A stretch of 64,000 nt of DNA from NCBI GenBank assembly GCA_938020565.1, contig CALIHP010000013.1:1-64000 (forward strand), given 5' to 3'. The DNA is from an uncultured Anaerolineaceae bacterium (lineage in GTDB: Bacteria; Chloroflexota; Anaerolineae; Anaerolineales; Anaerolineaceae). The notes beneath the pieces are model-generated. The model saw only the letters and a program-made list of their open reading frames with translations, made no database searches and was not told the DNA's origin. Both the position numbers and the translations under genes were made by a program. Shown piece after piece: positions 34,109 through 43,212 of this stretch (the stretch's first letter is position 1; each line of letters starts with the position of its first letter).

Positions 34109-35101
34109 ATGGCATATTATATCGGTTGCGATTTAGGCGGAACGAACATGCGCGCGGCGATCGTCAATTCTGAAAGCGGCGCCGTTTCAAACCTGGAAAT
34201 TGTCCCGACGCTGGGGCGGGAAGGACCGGACGGCGTTTTACCGAGAATGGTCAATCTTTTCGCAACAATCATCGGGAAAGCAAAGCTGTCGATGGCCGAG
34301 GTTCAGGGAATCGGGATCGGGTTCCCCGGCATGATCGATACGGAACGCGGGATTACGCGTTTTATTACCAACCTCCCGGGGCATTGGATCGACGTCCCGG
34401 CAGCGGCGTTTATCGAGAAAGAAACCGGAATCCCGACGTTCCTGCTGAACGACGTTCGCGCGATTACCTGGGGCGAAATGATATTCGGCGCGGGGAAAGG
34501 CTGTTCCTCGATGGTGATGTACGCGCTCGGGACGGGCGTCGGCGGCGGGATCGTGATCAACGGCGAGCTGCTGTTAGGGAACTCCGGTCAGGCGGGCGAG
34601 CTCGGCCATATTACCGTCGACCCGGTCGGGCCGCTCTGCAACTGCGGCAACCGCGGCTGCCTTGAACAGTATTCTTCCGGGCCAGCGATCGTCGCCGCGG
34701 CGCTGAAAGCGATCGCGCACGGCGGAACGACGATTTTAGGCGAGTTGGTCGAATACGACATGAATAAAATGACGCCGGAAATCGTCGCAAAGGCAGCGCT
34801 GGCGGGCGATAAAAACGCGAAAAACATTTTTGAACAAGCGGGCATACATTTAGGCATCGCGATCGCCGATTCGCTCGTCCATATCGAACCCGAGCGCGTC
34901 GTCATCGGCGGCGGAATCTCCCGCGCCGGCGAACTGATCCTCGAACCGGTACGGAGAACGGTCCGGGAACGCGTTTTCCTGATCCCGCTGAACAAGGTTC
35001 AAATTACGCTGTCTGAGCTTGGGAACGATGCCGGCGTGATCGGAACGTCCATGTGGGCGGCGCACCAGATCAACAAGCTCCGGAAAAAAGCGGACGGATA
35101 A
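34109..35101 (+). CDS. ROK family glucokinase
   Basis: A 330-residue sugar kinase with the ATP motif DLGGTNMRAAIV at residues 8-19, the zinc motif CNCGNRGCLEQY and the TGVGGGIVI loop. ROK kinases with this motif set usually phosphorylate glucose at the expense of ATP; N-acyl sugars are possible. Length fits bacterial GlcK. AGCAGGAGG lies upstream of the ATG. Convergent with the TetR gene, whose end is six bases away. Confidence 0.92.
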   Translation: MAYYIGCDLGGTNMRAAIVNSESGAVSNLEIVPTLGREGPDGVLPRMVNLFATIIGKAKLSMAEVQGIGIGFPGMIDTERGITRFITNLPGHWIDVPAAAFIEKETGIPTFLLNDVRAITWGEMIFGAGKGCSSMVMYALGTGVGGGIVINGELLLGNSGQAGELGHITVDPVGPLCNCGNRGCLEQYSSGPAIVAAALKAIAHGGTTILGELVEYDMNKMTPEIVAKAALAGDKNAKNIFEQAGIHLGIAIADSLVHIEPERVVIGGGISRAGELILEPVRRTVRERVFLIPLNKVQITLSELGNDAGVIGTSMWAAHQINKLRKKADG

Positions 35102-35107
35102 ACCGAT

Positions 35108-35716
35108 TCATCTCAGCGCCTGATAAGGACGAACCGAAAGCGTTCCGTCCTTATCAGGGGGTTCCGAATCGGAAGAATCGATTTCCGGCCGGAACCGCTC
35201 ACACAAGTTAATCAGGACCGACCGCGTATTTTTCAGGAACGCTGACGGGCGCATGATCTTTTCATCGGCGATCCATCTGCAGATCATCGCCGCGACAGCG
35301 TCGCCGCAGTACGCCGCGAAAAAATCCGCCGTTTCCTGATCCGGAAAGGCGCTTTCACTGAACTTGCGGGCATAGGCGGCGACAGACTGCGCCAGGTAAG
35401 CGCGCAGCGCAGGCCCGATACCGCTTTCGAAGCTTTTTCGATAAAACTCGTTTTCCCGATAAAGATAGGAACAGAGAAGCTCGAAAACCTGCCAGGCGTC
35501 CGCTTCCGCCTGCGGCGGGATCTGGTCGATGAACTCATGCTGAAGGATCCAGGCGACGAGCGAGAATTTATCCGCGAAATGATAATAGAAGCCCTTTCGC
35601 GACAGTCCGCACTCGACGCAGATATCGGTGACGCTGATCTTCGTAAAGTCCCGGGTTTTCGACAGCGCTTTCAGCGCCGCGGCATACTTTCGCTTTGACA
35701 AAATAGATTTTCGCAT
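35108..35716 (-). CDS. TetR/AcrR family regulator
   Basis: A 202-residue regulator with an N-terminal HTH (ISVTDICVECGLSRKGFYYHFADKFSLVAWIL) and a helical ligand domain; KRKYAAALKALSKTRDFTKI at the very start resembles the DhaS-like branch. The ATG at 35716 has GAGGT six bases upstream; an upstream GTG at 35758 is less likely. No target gene is adjacent, so its role is open. Promoter at 35830-35858. Confidence 0.85.
   Translation of the reverse strand: MRKSILSKRKYAAALKALSKTRDFTKISVTDICVECGLSRKGFYYHFADKFSLVAWILQHEFIDQIPPQAEADAWQVFELLCSYLYRENEFYRKSFESGIGPALRAYLAQSVAAYARKFSESAFPDQETADFFAAYCGDAVAAMICRWIADEKIMRPSAFLKNTRSVLINLCERFRPEIDSSDSEPPDKDGTLSVRPYQALR
35119..35158. repeat. 13-bp inverted repeat at the convergent ROK/TetR ends
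   Basis: 35119-35131 pairs perfectly with 35146-35158 and the stem can extend inward with a bulge. It overlaps the 3' end of the tetR coding region. Without a T-run it may act as a weak bidirectional terminator. Confidence 0.45.
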
Positions 35717-35829
35717 TTTCGTACCTCGCGTTCCATAGAACAAAATAAATCGAAGCACCCTTTTGGAGAGGAAATACTATTCAGGAATCGAGTCAGATAA
35801 CTTCGAAGGGCTATATATGTCTACAAGTT

Positions 35830-35858
35830 ATTTTACGCGTTGAAGACGAATGATGCAA
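35830..35858 (-). promoter_or_regulatory. promoter of the TetR gene
   Basis: TTGCAT (35853-35858), 17 bases, TAAAAT (35830-35835), reading leftwards. ATAACTT and AAGTTAT arms about 20 bases apart lie downstream and may be an operator. Confidence 0.55.
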
Positions 35859-35944
35859 GTAAAAAAATCTGAAAATTGAAATCAAGCGCAAACTGAATTT
35901 TGACTGCCCTGCAGAAGCCGGACGCGTCCGAATTCCGCAGTCTT

Positions 35945-35988
35945 AAAAAAAAGGCGGCGCCTCGCTGATTCGACGAGGCGCCGCCTTT
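35945..35988 (-). terminator. Rho-independent terminator of the feo operon
   Basis: A 15-bp perfect GC-rich stem (35950-35964 with 35974-35988), a nine-base loop and, on the minus strand, eight T. It lies 28 bases after the HMA gene stop. Confidence 0.93.
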
Positions 35989-36016
35989 CAGATCTTCCTG
36001 GATCCAGCGCACCTGA

Positions 36017-36388
36017 TTATCCGGCGTTCGAAACCGAGGTCACCATGAACCCCGCTGAGGCGATCGCCATCCTGACAGCCTCAACGTCCGGCGCGTCCTG
36101 ATAGCTGACGACGGCTTCGCGCCGGGCTAAATCGACCTTGGCCGCGTGGCCCGGAACCGTATTAATCGCCCGCGTCACGTTCTCCTGGCAACGGGCGCAG
36201 TGCATTCCGGAAATTCGGACGATAAACGTTCCGGAAACGCGGGCCAGCTTTTTCGCCGGCGTCCGTTTCGCCGCCCCTTCGCAGCAGCTCTTTTTCCCGC
36301 TCAAACGCCGCAGGAACGAAACCAGACAAAGCGCGGCCAGCGCCGCCAGCGCCAGTACGATCAGAACCGTAATCCATCCGGCCATCAT
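36017..36388 (-). CDS. membrane-anchored heavy-metal-associated (HMA) domain protein
   Basis: A 123-residue protein with one N-terminal membrane helix (WITVLIVLALAALAALCLVSFL), a short basic linker with a Cys-Cys pair, then a CopZ-like HMA domain with GMHCARC (Cys64 and Cys67). The metal-binding domain probably faces the cytoplasm or surface next to FeoB. GGGAGGTGG upstream supports the ATG at 36388, which overlaps the feoC stop. It completes a FeoA-FeoB-FeoC-HMA operon; a role in handling transported metal is inferred. Confidence 0.82.
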   Translation of the reverse strand: MMAGWITVLIVLALAALAALCLVSFLRRLSGKKSCCEGAAKRTPAKKLARVSGTFIVRISGMHCARCQENVTRAINTVPGHAAKVDLARREAVVSYQDAPDVEAVRMAIASAGFMVTSVSNAG

Positions 36389-36630
36389 CCCTGAACCACC
36401 TCCCAGAATACAATCGGGCGGGATATCCGTCCGCCTCCGGCGCACCCGCGGCACGTATCGCATCCGCAGGCGCAGTCAGCCGCGTCGAACACGGTCTTTT
36501 TCACATACCCGAAGCGCGCGTAATATTCTAACCGTGCCTCGATCATCTCCGCCGAGAGCGACGTCCGCCGGGCCAGTTCCAGCGTCGATATCGTTCCACA
36601 GCTTCGCAGCGTCTCCAACAGCGATTCCAT
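36385..36630 (-). CDS. feoC: FeoC-like winged-helix protein with cysteine cluster
   Basis: An 81-residue protein with an N-terminal winged-helix (LLETLRSCGTISTLELARRTSLSAEMIEARLEYYARFGYVKK) and a Cys-rich loop CACGCDTCRGC, the layout of FeoC proteins that can bind an Fe-S cluster and are thought to regulate or protect FeoB. It starts 19 bases after feoB, with GAAGGA upstream, and overlaps the next gene by four bases. Confidence 0.85.
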   Translation of the reverse strand: MESLLETLRSCGTISTLELARRTSLSAEMIEARLEYYARFGYVKKTVFDAADCACGCDTCRGCAGGGRISRPIVFWEVVQG

Positions 36631-36649
36631 CGTTCCTTCGCCTTTCAGC

Positions 36650-38671
36650 TTAGAAAAACAGCCCCGCGACATGATACGTAATCATCGCCAGAATCAGCGC
36701 CGTCGCGATATAGTACAGCGCGATTTTCAGCGTCCAGCTCAGCGAGTGGGTTTCCTGATACGTCGACGACAGCGCCATGACGCAGGGAACGTTAAACGTC
36801 ACCGCGACCATAAACGCCAGCGCTTCCGGCTTCGAAATCGCACTGCTTACGAGCGAACCGAGGTTGGCGTCCGTCGTCGCGGTCCCGACCGTCGAAGCGA
36901 ATATACTTCCCGACCCGGCGAAAATCGCGCTGAGGACGCCGAGAACGGCTTCTTTCGAAACCATCGACGCGACAAACGCCAGGAACGTCTGCCACCCCAG
37001 TCCAAAGATCCGGGTAACCGGCTCGATCGACTTCCCGATCAGGTACAGGAAGCTGCCTTCGACGTTTCCGTCCGACGAATACGACATGAAGTAGAAAATG
37101 ACGGAGACGATAAAGACGACCGCGAACGCTTTCTTGAAAACCTCCCAGACGCGGTTCAGCGTCATCCGGAACATCGCGCCCCAGCGCGGCTTGTGGTACG
37201 GGGGAAGCTCCATGATCAGGCCGGTCCGTTCTTTAACCGGGTTCAGCGTCCGTCCGAAGATTTTCGCGGTAATGAAAATATGCACGAACATGATCGCAAA
37301 CAGCAGGAGCATAACGAGAATACTCCCCCAGCCGAAGAACGCCGACGCCAGCGTCGGAATAACCGCGAACGTCGCGCCGCAGGGGACGGCCCAGACCAGC
37401 GCGATCGTCAGGATCCGCTGACCCCAGGAATCGACGACCCGCGTTCCCGCCGCCCCGCCGATCGTACAGCCGACGCTGATCAGCATCGGCATCACCGATT
37501 TACCCTGAAGCCCGAGCTTATGCATCGCGTTGTCAAAAACGTAAGAGACCCGCGCCATGTAGCCGATTTCCTCGATCAGCCCGAAAACGAGATTGATCCC
37601 GAATACGAACCCCAGCATGGAAAGCGTCCAGGAGAGAGACAATACGATTGTGCTGTTGATAAAGGAAATCAGGCCTTCGGAAACGCCAAGCCCTGCCAGC
37701 TTCCCAATGAGCCCGCCCAAAACCGGGGGAATCAGCGCCGAAAGCCCCATAATCGGCGCGGCAACGATCATCGACCCGATCAGGCCGAGAATAATCAGTC
37801 CGATCGCGATTGGTTTCCCCCAGAACGGATGAATCGCAGCACGGTCAAACCGGGTCAGCAGCCGCGACGGTTCTTTTGTCTTAACGATCACGCCGTCCAG
37901 GACCGACTCGATCCAGGCAAATTTACAATCCCCCGCGTACAGCGGCCCGTCCTTCGCAGATTCGATCAGCGCGCGCACCGCTTCGTTCCCGGCCTTGACC
38001 GCAATTTTCGCAGCGACGACTTCGTCCTGTTCCAGGAGTTTTACCGCCAGCCATTCTTTCGAGAACCGGTCCATCCCGCCGTTCGGCGCGAGCGCCAGCG
38101 CCTTCTCATAGAGCTCCTTCGACGACCCTTCGGCGAAAAACCGGTACAGGCTCTTCGCATCGAGCGTCACCGGACGGTCCAGCGCGGCGTCGAGCTTCTC
38201 GAAAAAATCCTGATACGTGCCTTTGTCAGGGGCGACGATCGCAGTGACCGGGATATTCAGCCGCTTCGAAAGCAGCTCGACGTCGATCTTCTTTCCCTGA
38301 TCCGCGGCAACGTCGATCATCGTCAGAACCAGCAGGACCGGCGTCCGGATCCCGGCGATATCGGCGAGCATGAACAGGTTCCTTTCCAGCTGGGAAGCGT
38401 CGGCCAGGACACAGACCAGATCCGCGCCGCCGCCAGCGATCGTATCCCGGGTAATGATCTCCTCGTCGGAGTTTGCGGAAAGACTGTACGAACCGGGAAG
38501 ATCGGAAACGAGGTATCGCCTTGAACCTCGGGAGAAAGAACCTTCTTTCTTCTCTACCGTCTTTCCCGGCCAGTTGCCGACGTGCTGATGCGCCCCCGTC
38601 AGCGTATTAAACAGCGTCGATTTTCCCGAATTTGGCTGACCCAATAACGCGATCTGAATCTCGTTTGCCAT
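36650..38671 (-). CDS. feoB: ferrous iron transporter FeoB
   Basis: A 673-residue membrane GTPase for Fe(II) uptake. The N-terminal G domain has GQPNSGKST (11-19), the switch region NWPGKTVEKKEG and DLPGSYSL. It is followed by a helical GDI-like region and a membrane domain with two Gate motifs (for example SVGCTIGGAAGTR and NVPCVMALSS). It is shorter than E. coli FeoB, as is common. feoA ends two bases upstream. Confidence 0.96.
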   Translation of the reverse strand: MANEIQIALLGQPNSGKSTLFNTLTGAHQHVGNWPGKTVEKKEGSFSRGSRRYLVSDLPGSYSLSANSDEEIITRDTIAGGGADLVCVLADASQLERNLFMLADIAGIRTPVLLVLTMIDVAADQGKKIDVELLSKRLNIPVTAIVAPDKGTYQDFFEKLDAALDRPVTLDAKSLYRFFAEGSSKELYEKALALAPNGGMDRFSKEWLAVKLLEQDEVVAAKIAVKAGNEAVRALIESAKDGPLYAGDCKFAWIESVLDGVIVKTKEPSRLLTRFDRAAIHPFWGKPIAIGLIILGLIGSMIVAAPIMGLSALIPPVLGGLIGKLAGLGVSEGLISFINSTIVLSLSWTLSMLGFVFGINLVFGLIEEIGYMARVSYVFDNAMHKLGLQGKSVMPMLISVGCTIGGAAGTRVVDSWGQRILTIALVWAVPCGATFAVIPTLASAFFGWGSILVMLLLFAIMFVHIFITAKIFGRTLNPVKERTGLIMELPPYHKPRWGAMFRMTLNRVWEVFKKAFAVVFIVSVIFYFMSYSSDGNVEGSFLYLIGKSIEPVTRIFGLGWQTFLAFVASMVSKEAVLGVLSAIFAGSGSIFASTVGTATTDANLGSLVSSAISKPEALAFMVAVTFNVPCVMALSSTYQETHSLSWTLKIALYYIATALILAMITYHVAGLFF

Positions 38672-38673
38672 TT

Positions 38674-38898
38674 TTACAATGCCTCCACCAGAATATGCTC
38701 CGATTCCACGCGGTTCAGCGCGATCATCGTATCGCGACCGTAAACGAGGAGCGGACAGGATTTCACGTTCTGCATCATCTCAATTTCACAGCCTACGTTC
38801 AACCCGATCGAAGTAATCCGCGAAAGATAGCGTCTTTCGCCCGACAGCTCCGCGATTCTGGCTTTTTCGCCGGTTTCCAATTTTGTCAAAGGTATCAT
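38674..38898 (-). CDS. feoA: FeoA, SH3-like partner of FeoB
   Basis: A 74-residue FeoA with LTKLETGEKARIAELSGERRYLSRITSIGLNVGCEIEMMQN, the SH3-like fold that interacts with FeoB. I prefer the ATG at 38898 because the protein then starts as FeoA normally does; the ribosome site is weak (AAAGG 14 bases upstream). First recognisable gene of the feo operon. Confidence 0.9.
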   Translation of the reverse strand: MIPLTKLETGEKARIAELSGERRYLSRITSIGLNVGCEIEMMQNVKSCPLLVYGRDTMIALNRVESEHILVEAL

Positions 38899-38908
38899 AT
38901 ATCGTCTT

Positions 38909-39046
38909 TTATCCTTTCCTATGCCCTGGTTCCCGGGCAAATCGGGAATTTAATTCCTGAACGTCATGGGAGCGCGAATAAAAACCCTTCGCAGAAACGA
39001 TCGGACGCGTCAACGGCGTTCCAACCGGCATCCTTGAGTTAGCCAT
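38909..39046 (-). CDS. possible 45-residue small ORF upstream of feoA
   Basis: An open frame of 45 codons (MANSRMPVGTPLTRPIVSAK...) ends ten bases before the feoA start. Its ATG is embedded in a perfect inverted repeat AGTTA-x4-TAACT (39037-39050), and TATATT about ten bases upstream could be a -10 box, so it would be nearly leaderless. No similarity is recognised. It may be a short leader or chance. Confidence 0.3.
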   Translation of the reverse strand: MANSRMPVGTPLTRPIVSAKGFYSRSHDVQELNSRFAREPGHRKG

Positions 39047-39050
39047 AACT
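39037..39050. promoter_or_regulatory. inverted repeat in the feo promoter region
   Basis: AGTTA-GCCA-TAACT is a perfect palindrome near the expected feo transcription start. Its position fits an iron-responsive (Fur- or DtxR-type) operator, but it matches neither consensus closely. Confidence 0.35.
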
Positions 39051-39152
39051 ACGCCCGTTAAATATACCACCGTTCAGATATTCCGGCAGTATATTCATTT
39101 ACAGAAGTCAAAACATGGAAAAACAGCGGACGAAATCGCTCGTCCGCTTCGC

Positions 39153-40283
39153 CTACGCCGCCCGGTACAGCTCGTTCAGCCGGGAGACCATGCGGTCGAT
39201 CGAATAAAAATTCTGGATCCGCGTCCGAGCGGCCGTTCCGACCGCCGTGCGCTCCTTGGCCGGGAGCGCGAGAACGCGGCGGAGCGCGTCCGAAAGATTT
39301 TCCCCGTCGCGAACGATCTCTCCGCCGTATTGAACGAGCTCAGCGCAGTCGCCGACGTCCGTCGCGATACAGGCGCAGCCGCAGCTCATCGCTTCGCCGA
39401 GCGCCAGCGGAAAAGCTTCGCTGATCGAAGGCAGCACGAAGATATCGATTCCGTTCAGGATTGCGGCGACATCCCGCTGTTCGCCGAGGAGGATCAGCCG
39501 CGATTCGATTCCCGCCTCGCGGACCCAGCCCATCAGGACGTCGTTCCCCGCGTCCATTCTCCGCCCGGCCAGAAGCAGCCTGACATCCGGCCGATCCGCC
39601 GCTGCGTCTCGGAACGCACGGATAAGGCCCTGATGGTTCTTCTGCGGATCGAAGCGGGCGACGTTCCCGATAATCAGGTCGCTTTCGCTGATTCCATGCG
39701 CTTCGCGAAAGCGCTTCCGCTTTTCCGCGTCCGGGGCGAAAACGGCCGTATCGAATCCGTTCGGGACGAAGGCGATTTTATCGGCGCGATAGCCGCGCTG
39801 AACGTGAAGCGCCGCCGCGGTCCGGGAACAGGATAAGATCTTCCGGGGAAGCCGCCCCGATAAAAAAGCGAGCGCGCGAACGACGATCCGGGTCGAAGCC
39901 TTCGCCTCAGGGCTGAATTCGGAGTTATGCAGGCTCCAATAAATCGGGACATGCGTCCGGATCGCGGCCAGCGACGCAAGAAAATCGGCATGGTAGAGCC
40001 AGCTATGGATCAAGTCAGGCTGAAACGCGTCCACGCAGCCAATCAGCCGCGCCAGAGCGGAAAAACTGAACCGCCCCGGACGCATGTTCAGGCAGACGAC
40101 ATTAAAACCACCGGCACGGAGCGTTTCAACGAGCGGGCCACCCCCGCTTAAACAGACGACCTCGGACGTAACCTGATACAGCGCGAGTTTAGGGAGAACC
40201 CGGGTCAGCATGACTTCAGCGCCGCCAACGTCAAGATCGGTAATTACATGCATCACGCGAAGAGGTGCGTTCGGTTCGTTCAT
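39153..40283 (-). CDS. glycosyltransferase family 4
   Basis: A 376-residue GT-B glycosyltransferase: N-terminal DLDVGGAEVMLTRVLPKL, the central VPNGFDTAVFAP and IGNVARFDPQKNHQGLIRAF, and the donor-binding E-x7-E as SEAFPLALGEA. It probably adds a sugar to a surface polysaccharide. It lies downstream of the rml genes on the same strand. Confidence 0.9.
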   Translation of the reverse strand: MNEPNAPLRVMHVITDLDVGGAEVMLTRVLPKLALYQVTSEVVCLSGGGPLVETLRAGGFNVVCLNMRPGRFSFSALARLIGCVDAFQPDLIHSWLYHADFLASLAAIRTHVPIYWSLHNSEFSPEAKASTRIVVRALAFLSGRLPRKILSCSRTAAALHVQRGYRADKIAFVPNGFDTAVFAPDAEKRKRFREAHGISESDLIIGNVARFDPQKNHQGLIRAFRDAAADRPDVRLLLAGRRMDAGNDVLMGWVREAGIESRLILLGEQRDVAAILNGIDIFVLPSISEAFPLALGEAMSCGCACIATDVGDCAELVQYGGEIVRDGENLSDALRRVLALPAKERTAVGTAARTRIQNFYSIDRMVSRLNELYRAA

Positions 40284-40328
40284 ATTCCAATTATAGCCGC
40301 GCCGCGGAAGAGAAGGCAGGGCGGGCTG

Positions 40329-41225
40329 TCAATCTTCCAAAGCGGACGCGAGCTGTTCCCGCCAATCCGGGATCCGGAGCCCGAACGCGCGCTGAATTTT
40401 ATCGGTATTCAGCGCGGAATACGCCGGACGGACCGCCGGCGTCCGGAAATCGGCCGTCCGCGCCCGTTCAATCCGGACGGAACGTCTTACGCTGAGGGGG
40501 GCCCGCTGAAAGACAGCCTGCGCCCATTCGTAGCGCGACGCCGCCCCGGCGGAAGACAGGTGGAAAACGCCATGATATCGCTTCGCCCAATCGGCGAGCC
40601 GTTCCTCCGGATATTCGAGCCCGGCCTTCGCCAGAAGCTGCGCCAGCGCGTCGGCGACGAACCGGCTCCAGGTCGGGTTCCCCACCTGATCGTCAACCAC
40701 GCGGACAACGTCGTGCGTTTCCATCCATGAACGCAGCTTTAAGACAAAGTTATTTCCACGATCGGAATACAGCCAGGCTAAGCGGAATACGATCGACGCT
40801 TCGGATTCGCATAAAACGTTTTCCTCGCCGCGAAGCTTGGACGCGCCGTACCGGTTCACGGGGTTGGGCCGGTCCGTCTCCAGATACGGCTCGCGTTTCT
40901 CTCCGTCGAAAACGAAATCGGTCGAAAAATGGATCATGCCGATTCCCCGCACGGCGCATTCCGCCGAAAGCATTCCCGGCCCATCCGCGTTGACCGCGAA
41001 CGCCGCCGGCGTTTCGCTCTCGGCCCGGTCGACGTCGGTATACGCGGCGGCATTGATCACGAACGAAGGCTGAACGCTGTCGAGCGTCTTTTGGATACAC
41101 GTCCGATCCGTAATATCCAGCGCCGGATACTCAGTCGCCGTTACCGGACAAAGCGAAATCAGGCTGCGGCGAAGCTCGTAAGCGAGCTGGCCGGATCGTC
41201 CAACGATCAGGATCGGCCTCCTCAT
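40329..41225 (-). CDS. rmlD: dTDP-4-dehydrorhamnose reductase
   Basis: Final step of dTDP-L-rhamnose synthesis. A 298-residue SDR with GRSGQLAYELRR (Rossmann), NAAAYTDVDRAESE, STDFVFDGEK and the active-site YGASKLRGE. Its ATG overlaps the rmlA stop (TGATG). Order on the minus strand is rmlC-rmlB-rmlA-rmlD, each overlapping the next. Confidence 0.94.
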   Translation of the reverse strand: MRRPILIVGRSGQLAYELRRSLISLCPVTATEYPALDITDRTCIQKTLDSVQPSFVINAAAYTDVDRAESETPAAFAVNADGPGMLSAECAVRGIGMIHFSTDFVFDGEKREPYLETDRPNPVNRYGASKLRGEENVLCESEASIVFRLAWLYSDRGNNFVLKLRSWMETHDVVRVVDDQVGNPTWSRFVADALAQLLAKAGLEYPEERLADWAKRYHGVFHLSSAGAASRYEWAQAVFQRAPLSVRRSVRIERARTADFRTPAVRPAYSALNTDKIQRAFGLRIPDWREQLASALED

Positions 41226-42100
41226 CAGCTGTTCTCGTTCCCCGCGACTCTCTCTAAATAGGACCGTAACGATAAATCGACCGTTCTCCCGGCTAAATCG
41301 AGGAGCTGCGCACGATCGATAAAACGCATCCTGAACGCGATTTCCTCCGGGCAGCTGATTCGCATCCCCTGCCTGGATTCGATCGCCTGAACGAAGAGCC
41401 CGGCCTGAAGGAGACTGTCATACGTTCCGGCGTCCAACCACGCGATCCCGCGCCCCATGACTTCGACCGAGAGCGATCCGTCCTCTAAATAGATTCGATT
41501 CAAATCGGTAATCTCAAGCTCGCCGCGCTTCGAAGGCTTCAATCCGCGCGCAAACGCGCAGACACGGCGATCATAAAAATAGATCCCTGGAACCGCGTAA
41601 TTCGACTTCGGATTCTCCGGCTTCTCCTCAAGCGACGTCGCCCGTCCGGCCTGATCAAAGCTGACGATTCCGTACCGTTTCGGATCGGAAACCTCGTAAG
41701 CGAAGATCCGCGCGCCGGACGTCAGCTTCCCCGCCGAACGCATCCGTTCCGGCAGCGTCGTTCCGTAAAAGATATTGTCGCCGAGAACCAGCGCAGCGCT
41801 CCCGCCGTTCAGGAACGCTTCGCCGATGATAAACGCCTGCGCCAGTCCGGCCGGCTCGGCCTGTTCCGCGTATTCGAACGTCATCCCCCATTGCGAACCG
41901 TCGCCCAGCAGTTTTTTAAACAGCGGCAGGTCCTCCGGCGTGCTGATCAGCAGGACTTCACGAATCCCGGCGATCATCAACATCGAAAGCGGATAATAGA
42001 TCATCGGCTTATCGTACACCGGAAGGAGCTGCTTGCTGACCGCCAGCGTCAGCGGATACAGCCGGGTCCCTCTTCCGCCGGCAAGGACGATGCCTTTCAT
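41225..42100 (-). CDS. rmlA: glucose-1-phosphate thymidylyltransferase
   Basis: First step of dTDP-rhamnose synthesis. A 291-residue nucleotidyltransferase with GIVLAGGRGTRLYPLTLAVSKQLLPVYDKPMIYYPLS at the start, VLGDNIFYG and EEKPENPKSNYAVPGIYFYD. The ATG at 42100 overlaps the rmlB stop (ATGA); the longer upstream frame lies inside rmlB and is not part of the family. Confidence 0.96.
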   Translation of the reverse strand: MKGIVLAGGRGTRLYPLTLAVSKQLLPVYDKPMIYYPLSMLMIAGIREVLLISTPEDLPLFKKLLGDGSQWGMTFEYAEQAEPAGLAQAFIIGEAFLNGGSAALVLGDNIFYGTTLPERMRSAGKLTSGARIFAYEVSDPKRYGIVSFDQAGRATSLEEKPENPKSNYAVPGIYFYDRRVCAFARGLKPSKRGELEITDLNRIYLEDGSLSVEVMGRGIAWLDAGTYDSLLQAGLFVQAIESRQGMRISCPEEIAFRMRFIDRAQLLDLAGRTVDLSLRSYLERVAGNENS

Positions 42101-43212
42101 CGCTGCGGACCCTCCGTTTCGGTTTTTCCCGCGCCCGTTTTCCCGGCGTTTCCACGCCCGGAATAGTTCCGCTCGACCCAATCCGAATAGGCCTTCCCGG
42201 AGAGAATCCCGCTGAGCCAGGCGCTGTTGGAGAGATACCAGTCTACCGTTGCGGCAAGGCCGTCCTCGAGACCATATTTCTGGGTCCAGCCTAACGTCCG
42301 CCGGATCTTCCCACTGTCGATCTCATAGCGGAAATCGTGGCCGGGGCGATCCTGAACAAAGGTAATTAAATCGGCGTACGAAGCCCCGTTTGCACGCGGC
42401 CGCTTCCGATCCAGAATTGAACAAATCGATTTAACGATCGACAGGTTGGTCGGCTGGTTACCGCCCCCGATACAGTACGTCTCCCCGGGCGTCCCCTGAT
42501 CCGCGATCCGATAAATCGCGTCGCAATGATCCTCGACGTACAGCCAGTCGCGGATCTGATCCCCTTTTCCATACACCGGCAGCGCTTTCCCGGCCAGCGC
42601 GTTAACGATGACCAGGGGAATCAGCTTCTCCGGAAATTGATACGGCCCGTAATTATTGCTGCAGCTGCTGATCGTTATCGGGAGCCCATACGTCGTCCAG
42701 TAAGCGCGGACAAGATGATCCGACGAGGCTTTCGAAGCGGAGTAGGGCGAGCGCGGCGCGTAAGGCGTCGCTTCGTTAAACGCCGGATCGCCGGGCGCCA
42801 GCGCGCCAAAAACCTCGTCCGTCGAAACGTGATGGAAACGGATCGCCTGCCCGGTCTCGTTACTGACGGCGCGAAGCGATTCGAGCAGCGTAAACGTTCC
42901 GACGATATTCGTCTGGATAAACAGGTCCGGATTTTTAATTCCACGGTCCACGTGCGATTCCGCGGCGAAATGCACCACTGTATCGATCGAATATTCGCGA
43001 AGGAGCTTTTCAACCAGATCGCGGCTGCAAATATTGCCATGCGCAAAAATCCAGTTAAACCCCATCGGCAGCCGGTTCAGGTTTTCTTTCCGTCCCGCGT
43101 AGGTCAGCGAATCTAAAACGACAACCCGCAAGGTCGGATCTTTTTTCGCCAGATCATACACAAAATTCGTTCCGATAAAACCGGCTCCGCCGGTAACCAG
43201 GACATTTTTCAT
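42097..43212 (-). CDS. rmlB: dTDP-glucose 4,6-dehydratase
   Basis: Second step of dTDP-rhamnose synthesis. A 371-residue extended SDR with TGGAGFIGTNFV, HFAAESHVDRGIKNP, VSTDEVFGAL, the YSASKASSDH catalytic pair and RDWLYVEDHCDAI. It carries a C-terminal extension of about 30 residues (rich in Gly, Lys, Thr), so it is slightly longer than usual. Confidence 0.95.
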   Translation of the reverse strand: MKNVLVTGGAGFIGTNFVYDLAKKDPTLRVVVLDSLTYAGRKENLNRLPMGFNWIFAHGNICSRDLVEKLLREYSIDTVVHFAAESHVDRGIKNPDLFIQTNIVGTFTLLESLRAVSNETGQAIRFHHVSTDEVFGALAPGDPAFNEATPYAPRSPYSASKASSDHLVRAYWTTYGLPITISSCSNNYGPYQFPEKLIPLVIVNALAGKALPVYGKGDQIRDWLYVEDHCDAIYRIADQGTPGETYCIGGGNQPTNLSIVKSICSILDRKRPRANGASYADLITFVQDRPGHDFRYEIDSGKIRRTLGWTQKYGLEDGLAATVDWYLSNSAWLSGILSGKAYSDWVERNYSGRGNAGKTGAGKTETEGPQR

